Positions 8,805 through 18,457 of a DNA stretch of 40,000 nucleotides are shown here, one piece after another. A model generated the notes under the pieces. It had not been told where the DNA came from. It saw only the letters and a program-made list of their open reading frames with translations, and did not search any database. The position numbers and the translations under genes are program-made. Every line of letters begins with the position of its first letter. The stretch's first letter is position 1. The DNA is taken from positions 1 to 40,000 of the forward strand of contig CACEAZ010000002.1 of assembly GCA_902557655.1 (NCBI GenBank), written 5' to 3'. The DNA comes from an uncultured Bacteroidota bacterium. GTDB taxonomy: Bacteria; Bacteroidota; Bacteroidia; Flavobacteriales; Flavobacteriaceae.

Positions 8805-10181
8805 ATGAAAAAATTATTTACAATCTTATTAATATGTGTTACTTCTTTTAACGCTTTTTCACAAGCAAATGAACAAGACATTAATGCTCTTTCAATTTTC
8901 AGTGAATATGTAAAAGCCAAGAATTATGATGCTGCATTCCAACCATGGATGGAGCTTAGAGAAAGAAGTCCAAAGTTTAACAGTGCTATATATGTATATG
9001 GTGAGAGAATTTTGAAACATAAAATTAAAAACTCGTCTACTGATGAAAAAGTTACTTTTATTAATGATCTCTTAAAGCTTTGGCGAGAGAAAAGAGAAAA
9101 TTTTCCTAATAAGACACCACTTGGTGATATTTTGGCTAAATCAGCCCAATTAGAGTATGATTACAAAAAAGAACTTGGTGTTTCGAATTTAGACATATAT
9201 GCTAGTTTTGAAAAGGCTTATGATCAGGATCTAAATTCTTTTAATAATCCTAAAAATTTATACACATATTTTCAGTTAGCTGTCAAATTATACGATAAAA
9301 ATGAGAAGACTGCATCTGAATTATTTACAAAGTATGACGAAATTTCAGAAAAAGTTGAAAATGAAATAAAAAATTATACTAATAAGGTTAATAAGTTTAT
9401 TGATTCTGCTGATCAAGAAATTACTTTATCAGCCAAAGATCAAAGACGAATGAAATCATATAACAGTTTTTTGAAGGCTTATGATCAAATTAGTAAAGGA
9501 ATGGAAAAAGCCTTAGGAGACAGGGGAAATTGTGATAATTTAATTCCATTATACCAGAATAGCTTTGATGTTAACCAAAATGATGCAAAATGGTTAGATA
9601 GGGCAATGAATAGGTTGTTTAACAAGGATTGTTCTCAATCTGAATTGTTTGTTAAAATTGTTCAACAAAAAAATATTCTTGAGCCAAGTGCGACTACTGC
9701 TTACTATTTAGGTACAATCAAGGACAAAGAAGGTAATTCCTCAGAAGCATTGCAATACTACAATCAAGCAATTGATTTAGAGTTAGATTCTTATGAAAAA
9801 GCCAAAATACTTTTTAAAATTGCTACATCTTTTAGAAAAAATGGTTCCTTTTCTAGGGCAAGATCTTACTACACTCAAGCATTAAGTTTTAATCCCTCAA
9901 TGGGAAGAGCTTATTTAGCAATTGCAAAAATGTATTCGGACAGTGCCAAAAATTGTGGTGCTGACAATTTTAGTCAAAGGGCGGTTTATTGGCTAGCATC
10001 AAAAGAAGCAATGAAGGCATCCAGAGTTGACGGTACTTTGAAAAAAGCTGCAATTAAGAGTTCAAATAATTACGAGGCAAAGGCACCTCAAAAATCTGAA
10101 ATATTTTCATCTGGTCGTGAAGGGGAAATTATCAAAATTTCTTGCTGGATAAATAAATCAGTAAAAGTTCCTAGCCTTTAG
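8805..10181 (+). CDS. Periplasmic TPR protein
   Basis: This 458-residue protein has a signal peptide (FTILLICVTSFNAFSQA). Its C-terminal half contains canonical tetratricopeptide repeats: ATTAYYLGTIKDKEGNSSEALQYYNQAIDL, AKILFKIATSFRKNGSFSRARSYYTQA and MGRAYLAIAKMY (roughly residues 297-375). The N-terminal half is helical with many charged residues. TPR arrays mediate protein-protein contacts. The location 2 nt before lptC and just after an outer-membrane barrel suggests a periplasmic scaffold in envelope assembly, although this is inference. Confidence 0.75.
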   Translation: MKKLFTILLICVTSFNAFSQANEQDINALSIFSEYVKAKNYDAAFQPWMELRERSPKFNSAIYVYGERILKHKIKNSSTDEKVTFINDLLKLWREKRENFPNKTPLGDILAKSAQLEYDYKKELGVSNLDIYASFEKAYDQDLNSFNNPKNLYTYFQLAVKLYDKNEKTASELFTKYDEISEKVENEIKNYTNKVNKFIDSADQEITLSAKDQRRMKSYNSFLKAYDQISKGMEKALGDRGNCDNLIPLYQNSFDVNQNDAKWLDRAMNRLFNKDCSQSELFVKIVQQKNILEPSATTAYYLGTIKDKEGNSSEALQYYNQAIDLELDSYEKAKILFKIATSFRKNGSFSRARSYYTQALSFNPSMGRAYLAIAKMYSDSAKNCGADNFSQRAVYWLASKEAMKASRVDGTLKKAAIKSSNNYEAKAPQKSEIFSSGREGEIIKISCWINKSVKVPSL

Positions 10182-10183
10182 TT

Positions 10184-10708
10184 TTGAAACCTCTTATACT
10201 TTCTTTCCTTTTTATTTTTTTAACTTGCTCTCAAGATAAAGAGATATTTAATAATCTTAAAAAGGCTGAAATACCAATATCGTCGGCTTCGAATATTAAT
10301 TCTGTTCATACCGATTCGGGAAAAGTAAGCAGTGTTCTGAATAGTCCAAAAATGCTAAATTTTAGTAATGCTGTTTTTCCATATTATGAATTTCCAAATC
10401 AGTTAGAAGTTATATTATTTGATAAAAATAATAACAAAACTAACATTGTTGCTGATTATGCAATATCCTATTCAAATAGTGATTTAATTGATCTAAGAGG
10501 GAATGTTATCATATCTACTCATTTGAAAGATACGCTAATCACCGATCAATTATATTATGACAGAGGTCAAGAATGGCTTTTTACAAATTTTGACTTTAGG
10601 TATGTTTCATTAGATAAAGATATTTTTGGTAAAGGATTTGATTCAGATAAATCCTTTGAAAAAATTAAATTCCTAGAGGTTAATGGATTTGTTTCTCTTG
10701 ACGAATAA
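10184..10708 (+). CDS. lptC: LptC-like LPS export lipoprotein
   Basis: LptC links the inner-membrane LptBFG ABC transporter to the periplasmic bridge that carries lipopolysaccharide outwards. The 174-residue protein starts at TTG, 2 nt after the preceding stop, giving a lipoprotein signal (LILSFLFIFLTCS). The body has the OstA-like beta-jellyroll pattern: FPYYEFPNQLEVILFDKNN, NIVADYAISYSNSDLIDLRGNVII, then DTLITDQLYYDRGQEWLFTN and DIFGKGFDSD. In this family the strands describe a membrane-distal boundary of the transport groove. Assignment rests on fold pattern, size and the coaX-linked context. Confidence 0.82.
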   Translation: MKPLILSFLFIFLTCSQDKEIFNNLKKAEIPISSASNINSVHTDSGKVSSVLNSPKMLNFSNAVFPYYEFPNQLEVILFDKNNNKTNIVADYAISYSNSDLIDLRGNVIISTHLKDTLITDQLYYDRGQEWLFTNFDFRYVSLDKDIFGKGFDSDKSFEKIKFLEVNGFVSLDE

Positions 10709-10718
10709 TTATCTATTT

Positions 10719-10740
10719 TCAGCGAATAGCTGATATTTTT
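10719..10740 (+). terminator. Weak hairpin with T tract after lptC
   Basis: TCAGC (10719-10723) pairs with GCTGA (10729-10733) around a 5-nt loop and is followed by TATTTTT. The stem is short, so it may only attenuate. Confidence 0.4.
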
Positions 10741-10794
10741 ATCAATCAATCCTCACTATCTGAAAAATATTTTTTTTAATTGATAATAAAATAC

Positions 10795-10802
10795 TACTTT
10801 TG
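10795..10802 (+). promoter_or_regulatory. -7 element (TACTTTTG) for the PPIase gene
   Basis: An exact TAnnTTTG octamer ends 23 nt before the ATG at 10826. No TTG is found at the ideal -33 distance, although the upstream DNA is a T-run. Together with the hairpin at 10719 it suggests a separate transcription unit. Confidence 0.5.
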
Positions 10803-10825
10803 GCCACTACTTTTATCTAAGGATT

Positions 10826-12988
10826 ATGGCAATTTTAGGAAAAATAAGATCACTAGGACCCGTTGCATTAATTAGTGTTATAGGATTAGCCTTATTTGCA
10901 TTTGTTTTTTCAACAGGATCAGGAACGGTCACAGATGTTTTTAAAGCTGACGAATTCAATCAAAGTCGTGTTGCTATTGTAAACGGAATTGAGATGGATA
11001 GAACAGACTTCATGAATAGTGTTGACAACTTTGAAAAACAGAATCGTGGCTCTAGCTCATCTATTCAAGCCATGAATTCAGTTTGGGATACTGAGTTGAA
11101 AAAGTTGATTCTGAAATCTGAATACGAAAAGTTAGGATTGTCAGTTGAAAGAGAAATGATGAGAGATTTTTTAAAAAACAACTTATTGGCTTTTGAAGAT
11201 TTTCTAAATGAAGTTGGTGAGTTTGACGAAACAAAATTAAATCAATTCATTTCTAACCTAAAAGAAATTTCACCTGAAACTTTAGAATTACAAGGCTCAC
11301 TAGTAAATTATAATTCTTGGAATAAATTTGAAGAAAATATTTCTAGCATTGGATTAGAAGAAATTTATTATAAGCTTGTTTCCGCAGGAATTAATACCGC
11401 TCTTTTCGAAGGTGAAGAAGACTATTTTAACTCAAATAATGTAGTTGATTTTAAGTATGTTAAAATCCCCTTCAATAGCATTCCAGACTCGTTAATTAAG
11501 GTTAAAAAATCTGATGTAACTAGTTATATAAATCAAAATAAAAGTGAATTTTCATCGGATGAAACTAGAGATTTAATATTTGTTAAATTTGATGAATTGC
11601 CCTCTGGATTAGATGAAAATGAATCCATGTCTTTGATGAATAATTTAATTGAGGATAAAGTTGAATTCGATAACAATAGCAATGAATCAATTACTTATAG
11701 AGGATTTAAAAACACTAACAATAATCAAGAGTTTTTGAATTCAAATTCAGCAATTAAATATTATGACTCTTTTATATTCAAATCTTCTCTTCCTACAAAT
11801 ATTGCAGATGATGTTTACGCTCTTGACAAAGGACAGTTATATGGTCCATATTCTGAAAACGGTTTTTTGAAAACCACAAAATTAATTGACTCAAAGTTTA
11901 TTCCTGATTCTGCTAAAGTTAGACATATACTAATACCATATTTTGGTTCAGTGAGAGCCTCTGCTGAAGAAATGAGTTCCAAAGAGGATGCAAAAAAGAC
12001 TGCAGATAGCATTTTAGGTATAGTAAAGAGAAATAGAAATAAGTTTGAATCATTACTGAGTTTATCCTCAGACTTAGTAAGCAATCAAAATAACGGGGAA
12101 ATCGATTTTGCATATGTTGATAGATTTGCACCAGAATTTAGAGATTTCTCTTTTGAAAATAAAGTTGGATCTGTTTCAGTTGTTGAAACTGATTTTGGTT
12201 ATCATGTTATTGAAATATTATCTCAAGGAAAAAAGAAAAAAGCTGTTAAGGTAGGTAATTTAGCTATTAAAATTGAGCCCTCTGAAAGGACTAGAGATAG
12301 TATATATAATGTTGCATCAAAATTTGAAATTGCTGTAAATGAAGATAACTTTAGATCATATGCCAAGGAAAGTGGATTCAATGTAAGTGCAGCTAACAAC
12401 GTTGGAAAATTAGACGAAACTTTACCTATTATCGGTAAACAGCGAACTATCGTTAGATGGTTATACGAAGATGACACAAACAAAGGTGATATTAAAAGGT
12501 TCAGTCTGCAAGATGGAGGATATGCAATAGTGATGCTAACTTCAATTGATGAAAACGGTTTAATGTCCTATGAGAAGTCTTCTTCCAAAGTTCTTCCAAG
12601 AGTAAAAAATCAGATAAAAGCACAAAAAATAGAGGATAAGGTAAAAGGTTCTAGTCTAGATGAAATTGCTAGTGAATTTAACATTGAAGTTCAGACTTCA
12701 TTATCCGTTAATATGAACAGTCCTGTTATTTCTGGAGTTGGTAATGAGCCATCGGTTGTTGGTTATGCTATGGGACTTTCAAAAAATGTTATTTCAAAAG
12801 CAATTGTTGGTAATACAGGTGTTTTTTACATATATGTAACAGATAAAAGGATGTCTACTGGATTACAAAACTACCGTAATAATATTAGTATAATTAACTC
12901 TGCAAGATCCGGAAATGTTAGGGCTGGTTCATTCAATGCTTTGAAGGATAATGCCGAGATTGAAGACTTTAGAAGTATGTTTTATTAG
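10826..12988 (+). CDS. PpiD-like periplasmic peptidyl-prolyl isomerase
   Basis: This 720-residue protein is anchored by one N-terminal membrane helix (about residues 13-30) and has a SurA/PpiD-type chaperone region (FKADEFNQSRVAIVNGIEMD onward). A parvulin domain spans about 361-467, bounded by DSAKVRHILIPYF and DFGYHVIEILS, and a further long C-terminal region follows. Family members assist folding of secreted and outer-membrane proteins at the periplasmic face of the inner membrane. Gene order (coaX ... lptC ... this gene ... GHMP kinase) is typical of Flavobacteria. Its last 4 nt overlap the convergent kinase gene. Confidence 0.88.
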   Translation: MAILGKIRSLGPVALISVIGLALFAFVFSTGSGTVTDVFKADEFNQSRVAIVNGIEMDRTDFMNSVDNFEKQNRGSSSSIQAMNSVWDTELKKLILKSEYEKLGLSVEREMMRDFLKNNLLAFEDFLNEVGEFDETKLNQFISNLKEISPETLELQGSLVNYNSWNKFEENISSIGLEEIYYKLVSAGINTALFEGEEDYFNSNNVVDFKYVKIPFNSIPDSLIKVKKSDVTSYINQNKSEFSSDETRDLIFVKFDELPSGLDENESMSLMNNLIEDKVEFDNNSNESITYRGFKNTNNNQEFLNSNSAIKYYDSFIFKSSLPTNIADDVYALDKGQLYGPYSENGFLKTTKLIDSKFIPDSAKVRHILIPYFGSVRASAEEMSSKEDAKKTADSILGIVKRNRNKFESLLSLSSDLVSNQNNGEIDFAYVDRFAPEFRDFSFENKVGSVSVVETDFGYHVIEILSQGKKKKAVKVGNLAIKIEPSERTRDSIYNVASKFEIAVNEDNFRSYAKESGFNVSAANNVGKLDETLPIIGKQRTIVRWLYEDDTNKGDIKRFSLQDGGYAIVMLTSIDENGLMSYEKSSSKVLPRVKNQIKAQKIEDKVKGSSLDEIASEFNIEVQTSLSVNMNSPVISGVGNEPSVVGYAMGLSKNVISKAIVGNTGVFYIYVTDKRMSTGLQNYRNNISIINSARSGNVRAGSFNALKDNAEIEDFRSMFY

Positions 12989-13893
12989 TTTAGATAAACT
13001 AAATCTTCAAAATTAAAAATGGTATCATACCCTTTTTGTTTGAAGTAACTTAAATCTTGCTTTTCTCCGCTTACCAATATAAAATCCCCTCCCCAAGACC
13101 CCAAACTTTTAATTATTCCTCTATTATAATCTTTAAAAGTTGATTTTTGAATTGGATTAATCTTTATTATTTTTGAAATGATATCTTCATGTCTTTCTAT
13201 CAGTGTTTCAAATTCCATAAGATTATTACACTCAACAATATTTTTAGTTAATTCATTAATTTTTCCAATTGCAGATTTTTTATCAAATCTAATTTTGTTA
13301 TAACTAAAAATTGAATTTTGGGTATTTTGTTTTTTTCCTTGATAGATAAAAAATAAATTTTTTTTAAAACTAGGATTAAAACTTATCTTATCTATACTTA
13401 TAACATCTTTGTTATTACTATATAATATTGGATGTTTTTTATCGCAACAGGCTATGTCATAGCCGCTACCTTTAAAGGACGAAAACAATAAATCGTATGG
13501 GCTTATATTAGCCCACTTAGCTAGATTATTTACTAAAGTTGAAGATGATCCAAGCCCCCATTGTCTGTTGAAATTCATTTTTGTCACAAATTTTTTACCA
13601 AAAGAATTTTGAATATCTTTAGAATGATGAATGTGATTAAATAAACTTATAATTTTCTCGGAAATATTATTTTTCTTTCCATCGTAAGTTATTGTTTTAC
13701 CACTCTTAAAAAACCTTTCTTCATACCAAATACTTTTGTTGTTATCATAACTAACCCATTGTAGGCAATCAGAATCAATTTCCTCCACAAACAATTTTTG
13801 GGTTAGCTTTGAGGGTAACGCTAGCGAGACAGCCCCGTCTAAGACTAAGTATTCCGATGTCAATAAAATTTTTCCATTACTCTCAAAAATCAT
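12985..13893 (-). CDS. GYDIA-family GHMP kinase (mevalonate kinase-like)
   Basis: GHMP kinases phosphorylate small alcohols and acids with ATP. The 302-residue protein has the GHMP ATP-binding loop WGLGSSSTL (GLGSSS at 113-118), an N-terminal NGKILLTSEYLVLDGA segment, and the GSGYDIACC motif (GYDIA 144-148) that names the family. It is transcribed 1 nt downstream of HMG-CoA reductase, so a step in the mevalonate pathway to isoprenoids is the most likely job. Which phosphorylation it carries out (mevalonate or phosphomevalonate) cannot be told from sequence alone. Confidence 0.87.
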   Translation of the reverse strand: MIFESNGKILLTSEYLVLDGAVSLALPSKLTQKLFVEEIDSDCLQWVSYDNNKSIWYEERFFKSGKTITYDGKKNNISEKIISLFNHIHHSKDIQNSFGKKFVTKMNFNRQWGLGSSSTLVNNLAKWANISPYDLLFSSFKGSGYDIACCDKKHPILYSNNKDVISIDKISFNPSFKKNLFFIYQGKKQNTQNSIFSYNKIRFDKKSAIGKINELTKNIVECNNLMEFETLIERHEDIISKIIKINPIQKSTFKDYNRGIIKSLGSWGGDFILVSGEKQDLSYFKQKGYDTIFNFEDLVYLN

Positions 13894-13894
13894 T

Positions 13895-15205
13895 TTATCT
13901 TAAATTTTGTATAAAATTTTCAACACTCGAACTGCTAACAGTTCTGTTTTCGAAATAAGTTGTTGCAAGTTTTTTTTCCTCTTGTGTTATATCATATTTA
14001 TTTAACAGATTTATTAAATGCATTTTCATGTGACCTTTCTGAATACCTGAAGTCACCAATGACCTTAAGGCACCAAAATTTTGAGCAAGACCAACGGATG
14101 CAATAATTTTCATTAATTCTTTAGAATTAGGATTTCCAAGAATTTTTAGTGCCAGTTTAACAAGTGGATGTAAATTAGTTACACCTCCAACCGTACCAAT
14201 AGCCATTGGTAAAGTTAATTCAAAATAAAAGTTATTGTTTTTAATGTATGCATTTGAAAGACTTTGGTATGTTCCTTTTCTTGATGCATATGCATGTGCA
14301 CCTGCTTCAATAGCCCTAAAATCATTTCCTGTTGCTATTACAACTGCATCAATTCCATTCATTATTCCCTTATTGTGGGTTACAGCTCTGTGAATATCTA
14401 AATTGGCTATATTTATCGCCTGAATTATTTTATTAGCAAAATCAGTTGTATTCGGCTCCAAAGAATTTATTTCCTGGACATTACAAGAAACTTCTGTTTT
14501 GACAAGGCAGTTTGGAACATAATTAGACAAAATACTCATAACAACTTCAATTTCTTCTTTATTTAATTTTTCAGCTTCGAATAATTGAGTTGAGTTTTTA
14601 AAAATATTAGCAAATTCTTCTAAACAGGAATTGATAAAATTTGCACCCATAGCATCCACTGTTTTAAATGTAGCAAATAACTGAAAATAACCGGCTAATT
14701 GAGATGATTTGTCAATTAAGCTGATGTCTGTTATCCCACCTCCGCGAGATTTCATTTTTTTTGTGATAGATTCTGTTTCTTTAAAAAGAATGGGTTTTAC
14801 AAAGTCAAAATATTCAACGATGGTTTTTTTATTTCCATGATAAAAAAAATGAACTTGTCCAATTTTTTCATCATTGATTACCTTGGCTTTGAACCCTCCA
14901 TGTTTCATCCAAAATTTTGCTGCTTTTCCAGCCGCAGCAACAACTGAGCTTTCTTCAATTGTCATCGGGATTGTGAATTTTTTATCGTTGATTAAAAAGT
15001 TTGGAGCAATAGAAAAAGGAAGGTAGTAGTTAGATATACTATTTTCTGAAAACTCATCATGTAAATTTTGCAAAGATTCATTTGAATTCCAATATTGTTT
15101 TAAAATATTTTCGGCATGAGAATCATCTTTAAAATATGAGCTAACAAGCCAATTAATTTTTTCTTTTTTGGATAATTTAGAAAACCCCTTAATTTCTTTA
15201 GACAT
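13895..15205 (-). CDS. Hydroxymethylglutaryl-CoA reductase, class II
   Basis: The enzyme interconverts HMG-CoA and mevalonate with NAD(P)H. In this lineage it is assumed to feed isoprenoid synthesis even though database names call the class 'degradative'. The 436-residue protein has the class II motifs: EESSVVAAA with the catalytic Glu (84-85), DAMGANF (184-190), THNKGIMNGID with the catalytic Lys at 279, TGND with Asp 295, GTVGG (337-341) and the catalytic His 392 in KGHMKMH. It is the first gene of a two-gene operon with the GHMP kinase and has a clear -7 element 19 nt upstream. Confidence 0.93.
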   Translation of the reverse strand: MSKEIKGFSKLSKKEKINWLVSSYFKDDSHAENILKQYWNSNESLQNLHDEFSENSISNYYLPFSIAPNFLINDKKFTIPMTIEESSVVAAAGKAAKFWMKHGGFKAKVINDEKIGQVHFFYHGNKKTIVEYFDFVKPILFKETESITKKMKSRGGGITDISLIDKSSQLAGYFQLFATFKTVDAMGANFINSCLEEFANIFKNSTQLFEAEKLNKEEIEVVMSILSNYVPNCLVKTEVSCNVQEINSLEPNTTDFANKIIQAINIANLDIHRAVTHNKGIMNGIDAVVIATGNDFRAIEAGAHAYASRKGTYQSLSNAYIKNNNFYFELTLPMAIGTVGGVTNLHPLVKLALKILGNPNSKELMKIIASVGLAQNFGALRSLVTSGIQKGHMKMHLINLLNKYDITQEEKKLATTYFENRTVSSSSVENFIQNLR

Positions 15206-15223
15206 TATTGAATAATTTCAGAT

Positions 15224-15231
15224 CAAAGATA
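15224..15231 (-). promoter_or_regulatory. -7 element (TATCTTTG) for HMG-CoA reductase
   Basis: An exact TAnnTTTG octamer on the minus strand ends 19 nt before the ATG. No well-spaced TTG is seen at -33. Confidence 0.55.
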
Positions 15232-15329
15232 ATACACTTACTTCAATATTAATTAATGTAATTTATTAATGATTAAATTAATATAATTAGGTAAAATATA
15301 ATATTTTAGTACAATCTAAAAAATAAATC

Positions 15330-16709
15330 ATGACAACCGATTCAATAAATAAAGAAAAAATAATTTTTGGACACCCAGCGGGATTATACATCCTGTTTTT
15401 TGTAGAAATGTGGGAAAGATTTTCATATTATGGTATGAGAGCTATATTAACACTATTTCTTGCAGCACCAGTTATATTGGACGATCCTCAATCTGGCTAC
15501 GGATGGACAAATGCAGAGACACTATCTTTTTACGGGACCTATACTATGTGTGTTTATCTAATGTCAATTCCTGGAGGGATAATTGCAGATAAATTTATTG
15601 GTCAAAAACAAGCTGTTATGCTAGGAGGGATATTATTATGTTTTGGTCACGGAGTTCTGGCTGTTGATGCCGAGTGGGCTTTTTTTACCGGACTTATTCT
15701 TATTGTTGTTGGGGTAGGTTTCTTAAAGCCTAACATTTCAACTATGGTTGGAGGTCTGTATAAAAAAGGTGATAATAAAAGAGATACCGGTTTTTATATT
15801 TTTTACATGGGTATTAATATCGGAGCTTTTCTAGGAGCTTTGACCGTTGGGGCGGTAGCTGCTAAATACGGTTGGCATTATGGATTTGGATTAGCCGGTA
15901 TTGGAATGGCATTAGGTCAGTTGGTATATTTTTATGGGCTTAAATATTTAGAAGGAGTTGGCGAATTCATAGGAAGCGAAAAGTCTCCAGATAAGGAATT
16001 AATGAATAAACCCTTAACTAAAGTGGAAAAAGATAGAATGCTTGTTATGTTTTTATCATTCTTAATTATAATTGTTTTTTGGGGAGCATTTGAGCAGGCA
16101 GGAGGTTTGATGAGCCTATATACTGAACAGAAAACTGATAGGATGCTTTCATTTTCATTACCATTCATCGGAAATGAAGTCCCAGCAGCAATTTTTCAGT
16201 CTATCAATGCTTTTTTTATAATTGTTTTTGCCACAGCCGTAGCCTATTTTTGGACTGATTGGGCAAAGAAAGGAAAAGAATCTTCTTCATTATTCAAAAT
16301 GGCAGTAGGATTAATAATTATGGCATTTGGATTCTTTTTCATGACCAAAGCGTCCACAGAGGTAGTTATGGAAGGTGATGAGGTCGTTCAAAAATCAGCA
16401 ATGATATGGCTTGTTTTAGCATATTTATTTCACACAATTGGAGAACTTTGTGCCTCGCCAGTTGCTTTATCTTTTATAACAAAATTAGCCCCTGTAAAAT
16501 ATGCAGCATTTATGATGGGTGCATATTTTGCCGCTACCGGTTTAGGTAATAAAGTAGCTGGATTTGTAGGTCAGCTTTCTGAAGGTGCCGGTGAATTTCA
16601 GGTATTTACTGGAATCGCTATTTTCTGCACTTTATTTGGGATATTAGTACTTCTACTATTGAAGCCACTTAAGAGATTAACTCATGGTGCTGAAGAAATG
16701 GATAGTTAA
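15330..16709 (+). CDS. POT/PTR2 proton-coupled peptide transporter
   Basis: Members import di- and tripeptides with protons across the inner membrane. The 459-residue protein has the ExxER motif EMWERFSYYG on the first helix (E26-R30), the PTR2 signature FYIFYMGINIGAFLG (155-169), and about 12 membrane helices. The late helix WLVLAYLFHTIGELCASPV is also typical. It is the shorter of two tandem paralogues, 2 nt apart. The upstream intergenic region of 124 bp is shared with the divergent HMG-CoA reductase and is very AT-rich; I see no exact -7 element on this strand. Confidence 0.93.
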   Translation: MTTDSINKEKIIFGHPAGLYILFFVEMWERFSYYGMRAILTLFLAAPVILDDPQSGYGWTNAETLSFYGTYTMCVYLMSIPGGIIADKFIGQKQAVMLGGILLCFGHGVLAVDAEWAFFTGLILIVVGVGFLKPNISTMVGGLYKKGDNKRDTGFYIFYMGINIGAFLGALTVGAVAAKYGWHYGFGLAGIGMALGQLVYFYGLKYLEGVGEFIGSEKSPDKELMNKPLTKVEKDRMLVMFLSFLIIIVFWGAFEQAGGLMSLYTEQKTDRMLSFSLPFIGNEVPAAIFQSINAFFIIVFATAVAYFWTDWAKKGKESSSLFKMAVGLIIMAFGFFFMTKASTEVVMEGDEVVQKSAMIWLVLAYLFHTIGELCASPVALSFITKLAPVKYAAFMMGAYFAATGLGNKVAGFVGQLSEGAGEFQVFTGIAIFCTLFGILVLLLLKPLKRLTHGAEEMDS

Positions 16710-16711
16710 TT

Positions 16712-18457
16712 ATGAGCAATACTGATCAATTTTTTAATAAAACAGTAATAGGTCACCCAGCAGCACTATTTGTTTTATTTTTTACAGAAATGTGGGAAAG
16801 ATTTTCATACTATGGTATGAGAGCTATCTTAGTAATTTTTCTCACCGGAGCAATCCTTGGAGATAATCCTGGATGGGGATGGAGCTCATCTTCTGCATTA
16901 TCATTACTTGGAACCTATGCTATGTTTGTTTATTTAACCCCTTTGGTTGGAGGTTGGTTAGCAGATAATAAAATCGGATATAGAAATGCCGTTGTTATAG
17001 GAGCACTTTTGATGACTCTAGGGCATGCTTCAATGGCATTAGAAACTCCTACATTTTTGTACATTGGAATAACTCTTCTTGTTCTAGGTAATGGTTTTTT
17101 TAAGCCTAATATGACTTCTATAATCTCTAAGATTTATGAAGGTAGAGATAATAAAAAAGACGGAGCCTATAACATCTTTTATATGGGTGTTAATGCAGGT
17201 GCTTTTCTTGGTATTATGCTATGTGGATGGGTTGGAGAAAAACAAGGTTGGTCATTTGGTTTTGGATTGGCAGGTATCTTTATGTTTTTAGGAATGATAC
17301 AGTTTTACTACGCACAGCCATTGTTTGGAGAAATCGGAGATAAGCCAAAAAATAAAATCAATAATAAAAAAACAGAGAGTAAAAGTTTAGAAAAGTTAAA
17401 TCCGTTTTTGCCATTAGATTATGTTCTTATTTTAATTTTTATCTGTAGTGCATTAATTTTTATTATTAATGATCCTCTAAGTAAAATCGGAGGAATAGAT
17501 ACATTTAATTTCACAATTGGTGGAATGGGTGATTCCTTATTTTTTGCTTTGATTGCATTGATTAGTTTTGTTGTACTGTTAATTGTAAGAATTCCAAGAT
17601 ATACAGTAATTGTAAGAGATAGAATGATAGCTTTTACAATATTTTCGTTTTTTACAGTTTTCTTTTGGGCAGCTTTTGAACAAGGGGCTGGTTCACTTCC
17701 TATATATACGAGGGATTTCACTAATCGAATATTAGAAGGCGATTTTGCTCTTATTTTTAAAATTGTTGATCTACTTGTAACCATAATTCCTTTATTTATA
17801 ATAACATATGTTTTATACAGCCTTATAAAAACTACTGCCAGCAAAATTTTATTTTCGAATATTACTTTAGCCTTTAGTTTTTTAATTATTTGGGCTATTG
17901 TTATTTTTAAATTATATAGTGAATTTCAATCTTCCGAAACTGAAGTTCCAATAACATGGTTTGCAATTTTAAATTCTTTGTTTATTATTATTTTTGCCCC
18001 TTTATTTACCAAATGGTGGGACAGTAAATACAATCCTCCAGCATCGGTTAAATATTTTTTAGGTTTAGCTCTATTAGGATTAGGCTTTGGTTTTCTAGCC
18101 TTTGGAGCAAGAAATATTCCGTCTGGAGCAGAAACAGCATCTTTAAGTATGATGTGGCTTGTTTTAGCATATTTATTTCATACTTTAGGTGAACTTTGCT
18201 TATCCCCAATGGGACTATCTTATTTAAGTAAACTGATTCCAGCAAGAATGATTGCGTTTATGTTTGGTGTATATTATTTAGCAATTGCAATTGGGAATAA
18301 ATTAGCGCACTATATAGGTGGTGACATAGAAAATATTACTCAAGAGTATAGTCTTTCAGGGTTTTTCTTAATATTCACGGTCGTACCTATATTTTTAGGT
18401 TTGTTATCTTTGCTTCTGCATCCATTACTTAAAAGATTAATGCATGGTGTTAATTAG
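16712..18457 (+). CDS. POT/PTR2 proton-coupled peptide transporter (second copy)
   Basis: This 581-residue paralogue of the preceding gene shares EMWERFSYYGMRAIL, YNIFYMGVNAGAFLG and WLVLAYLFHTLGELCLSP. It is about 120 residues longer: the middle of the protein carries extra hydrophobic segments (around ILIFICSALIFII and FFALIALISFVVLLIV), giving roughly 14 helices rather than 12. The extra pair is the usual HA/HB insertion of bacterial POTs. The two transporters may differ in peptide size or affinity. It overlaps the thioredoxin-like gene by 14 nt. Confidence 0.92.
   Translation: MSNTDQFFNKTVIGHPAALFVLFFTEMWERFSYYGMRAILVIFLTGAILGDNPGWGWSSSSALSLLGTYAMFVYLTPLVGGWLADNKIGYRNAVVIGALLMTLGHASMALETPTFLYIGITLLVLGNGFFKPNMTSIISKIYEGRDNKKDGAYNIFYMGVNAGAFLGIMLCGWVGEKQGWSFGFGLAGIFMFLGMIQFYYAQPLFGEIGDKPKNKINNKKTESKSLEKLNPFLPLDYVLILIFICSALIFIINDPLSKIGGIDTFNFTIGGMGDSLFFALIALISFVVLLIVRIPRYTVIVRDRMIAFTIFSFFTVFFWAAFEQGAGSLPIYTRDFTNRILEGDFALIFKIVDLLVTIIPLFIITYVLYSLIKTTASKILFSNITLAFSFLIIWAIVIFKLYSEFQSSETEVPITWFAILNSLFIIIFAPLFTKWWDSKYNPPASVKYFLGLALLGLGFGFLAFGARNIPSGAETASLSMMWLVLAYLFHTLGELCLSPMGLSYLSKLIPARMIAFMFGVYYLAIAIGNKLAHYIGGDIENITQEYSLSGFFLIFTVVPIFLGLLSLLLHPLLKRLMHGVN

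Noticed and set aside
15206-15329. AT-rich repeats (AATTAAT-type) as an operator
   Set aside because: The pattern is low-complexity AT sequence; no clear spaced inverted repeat stands out from background.
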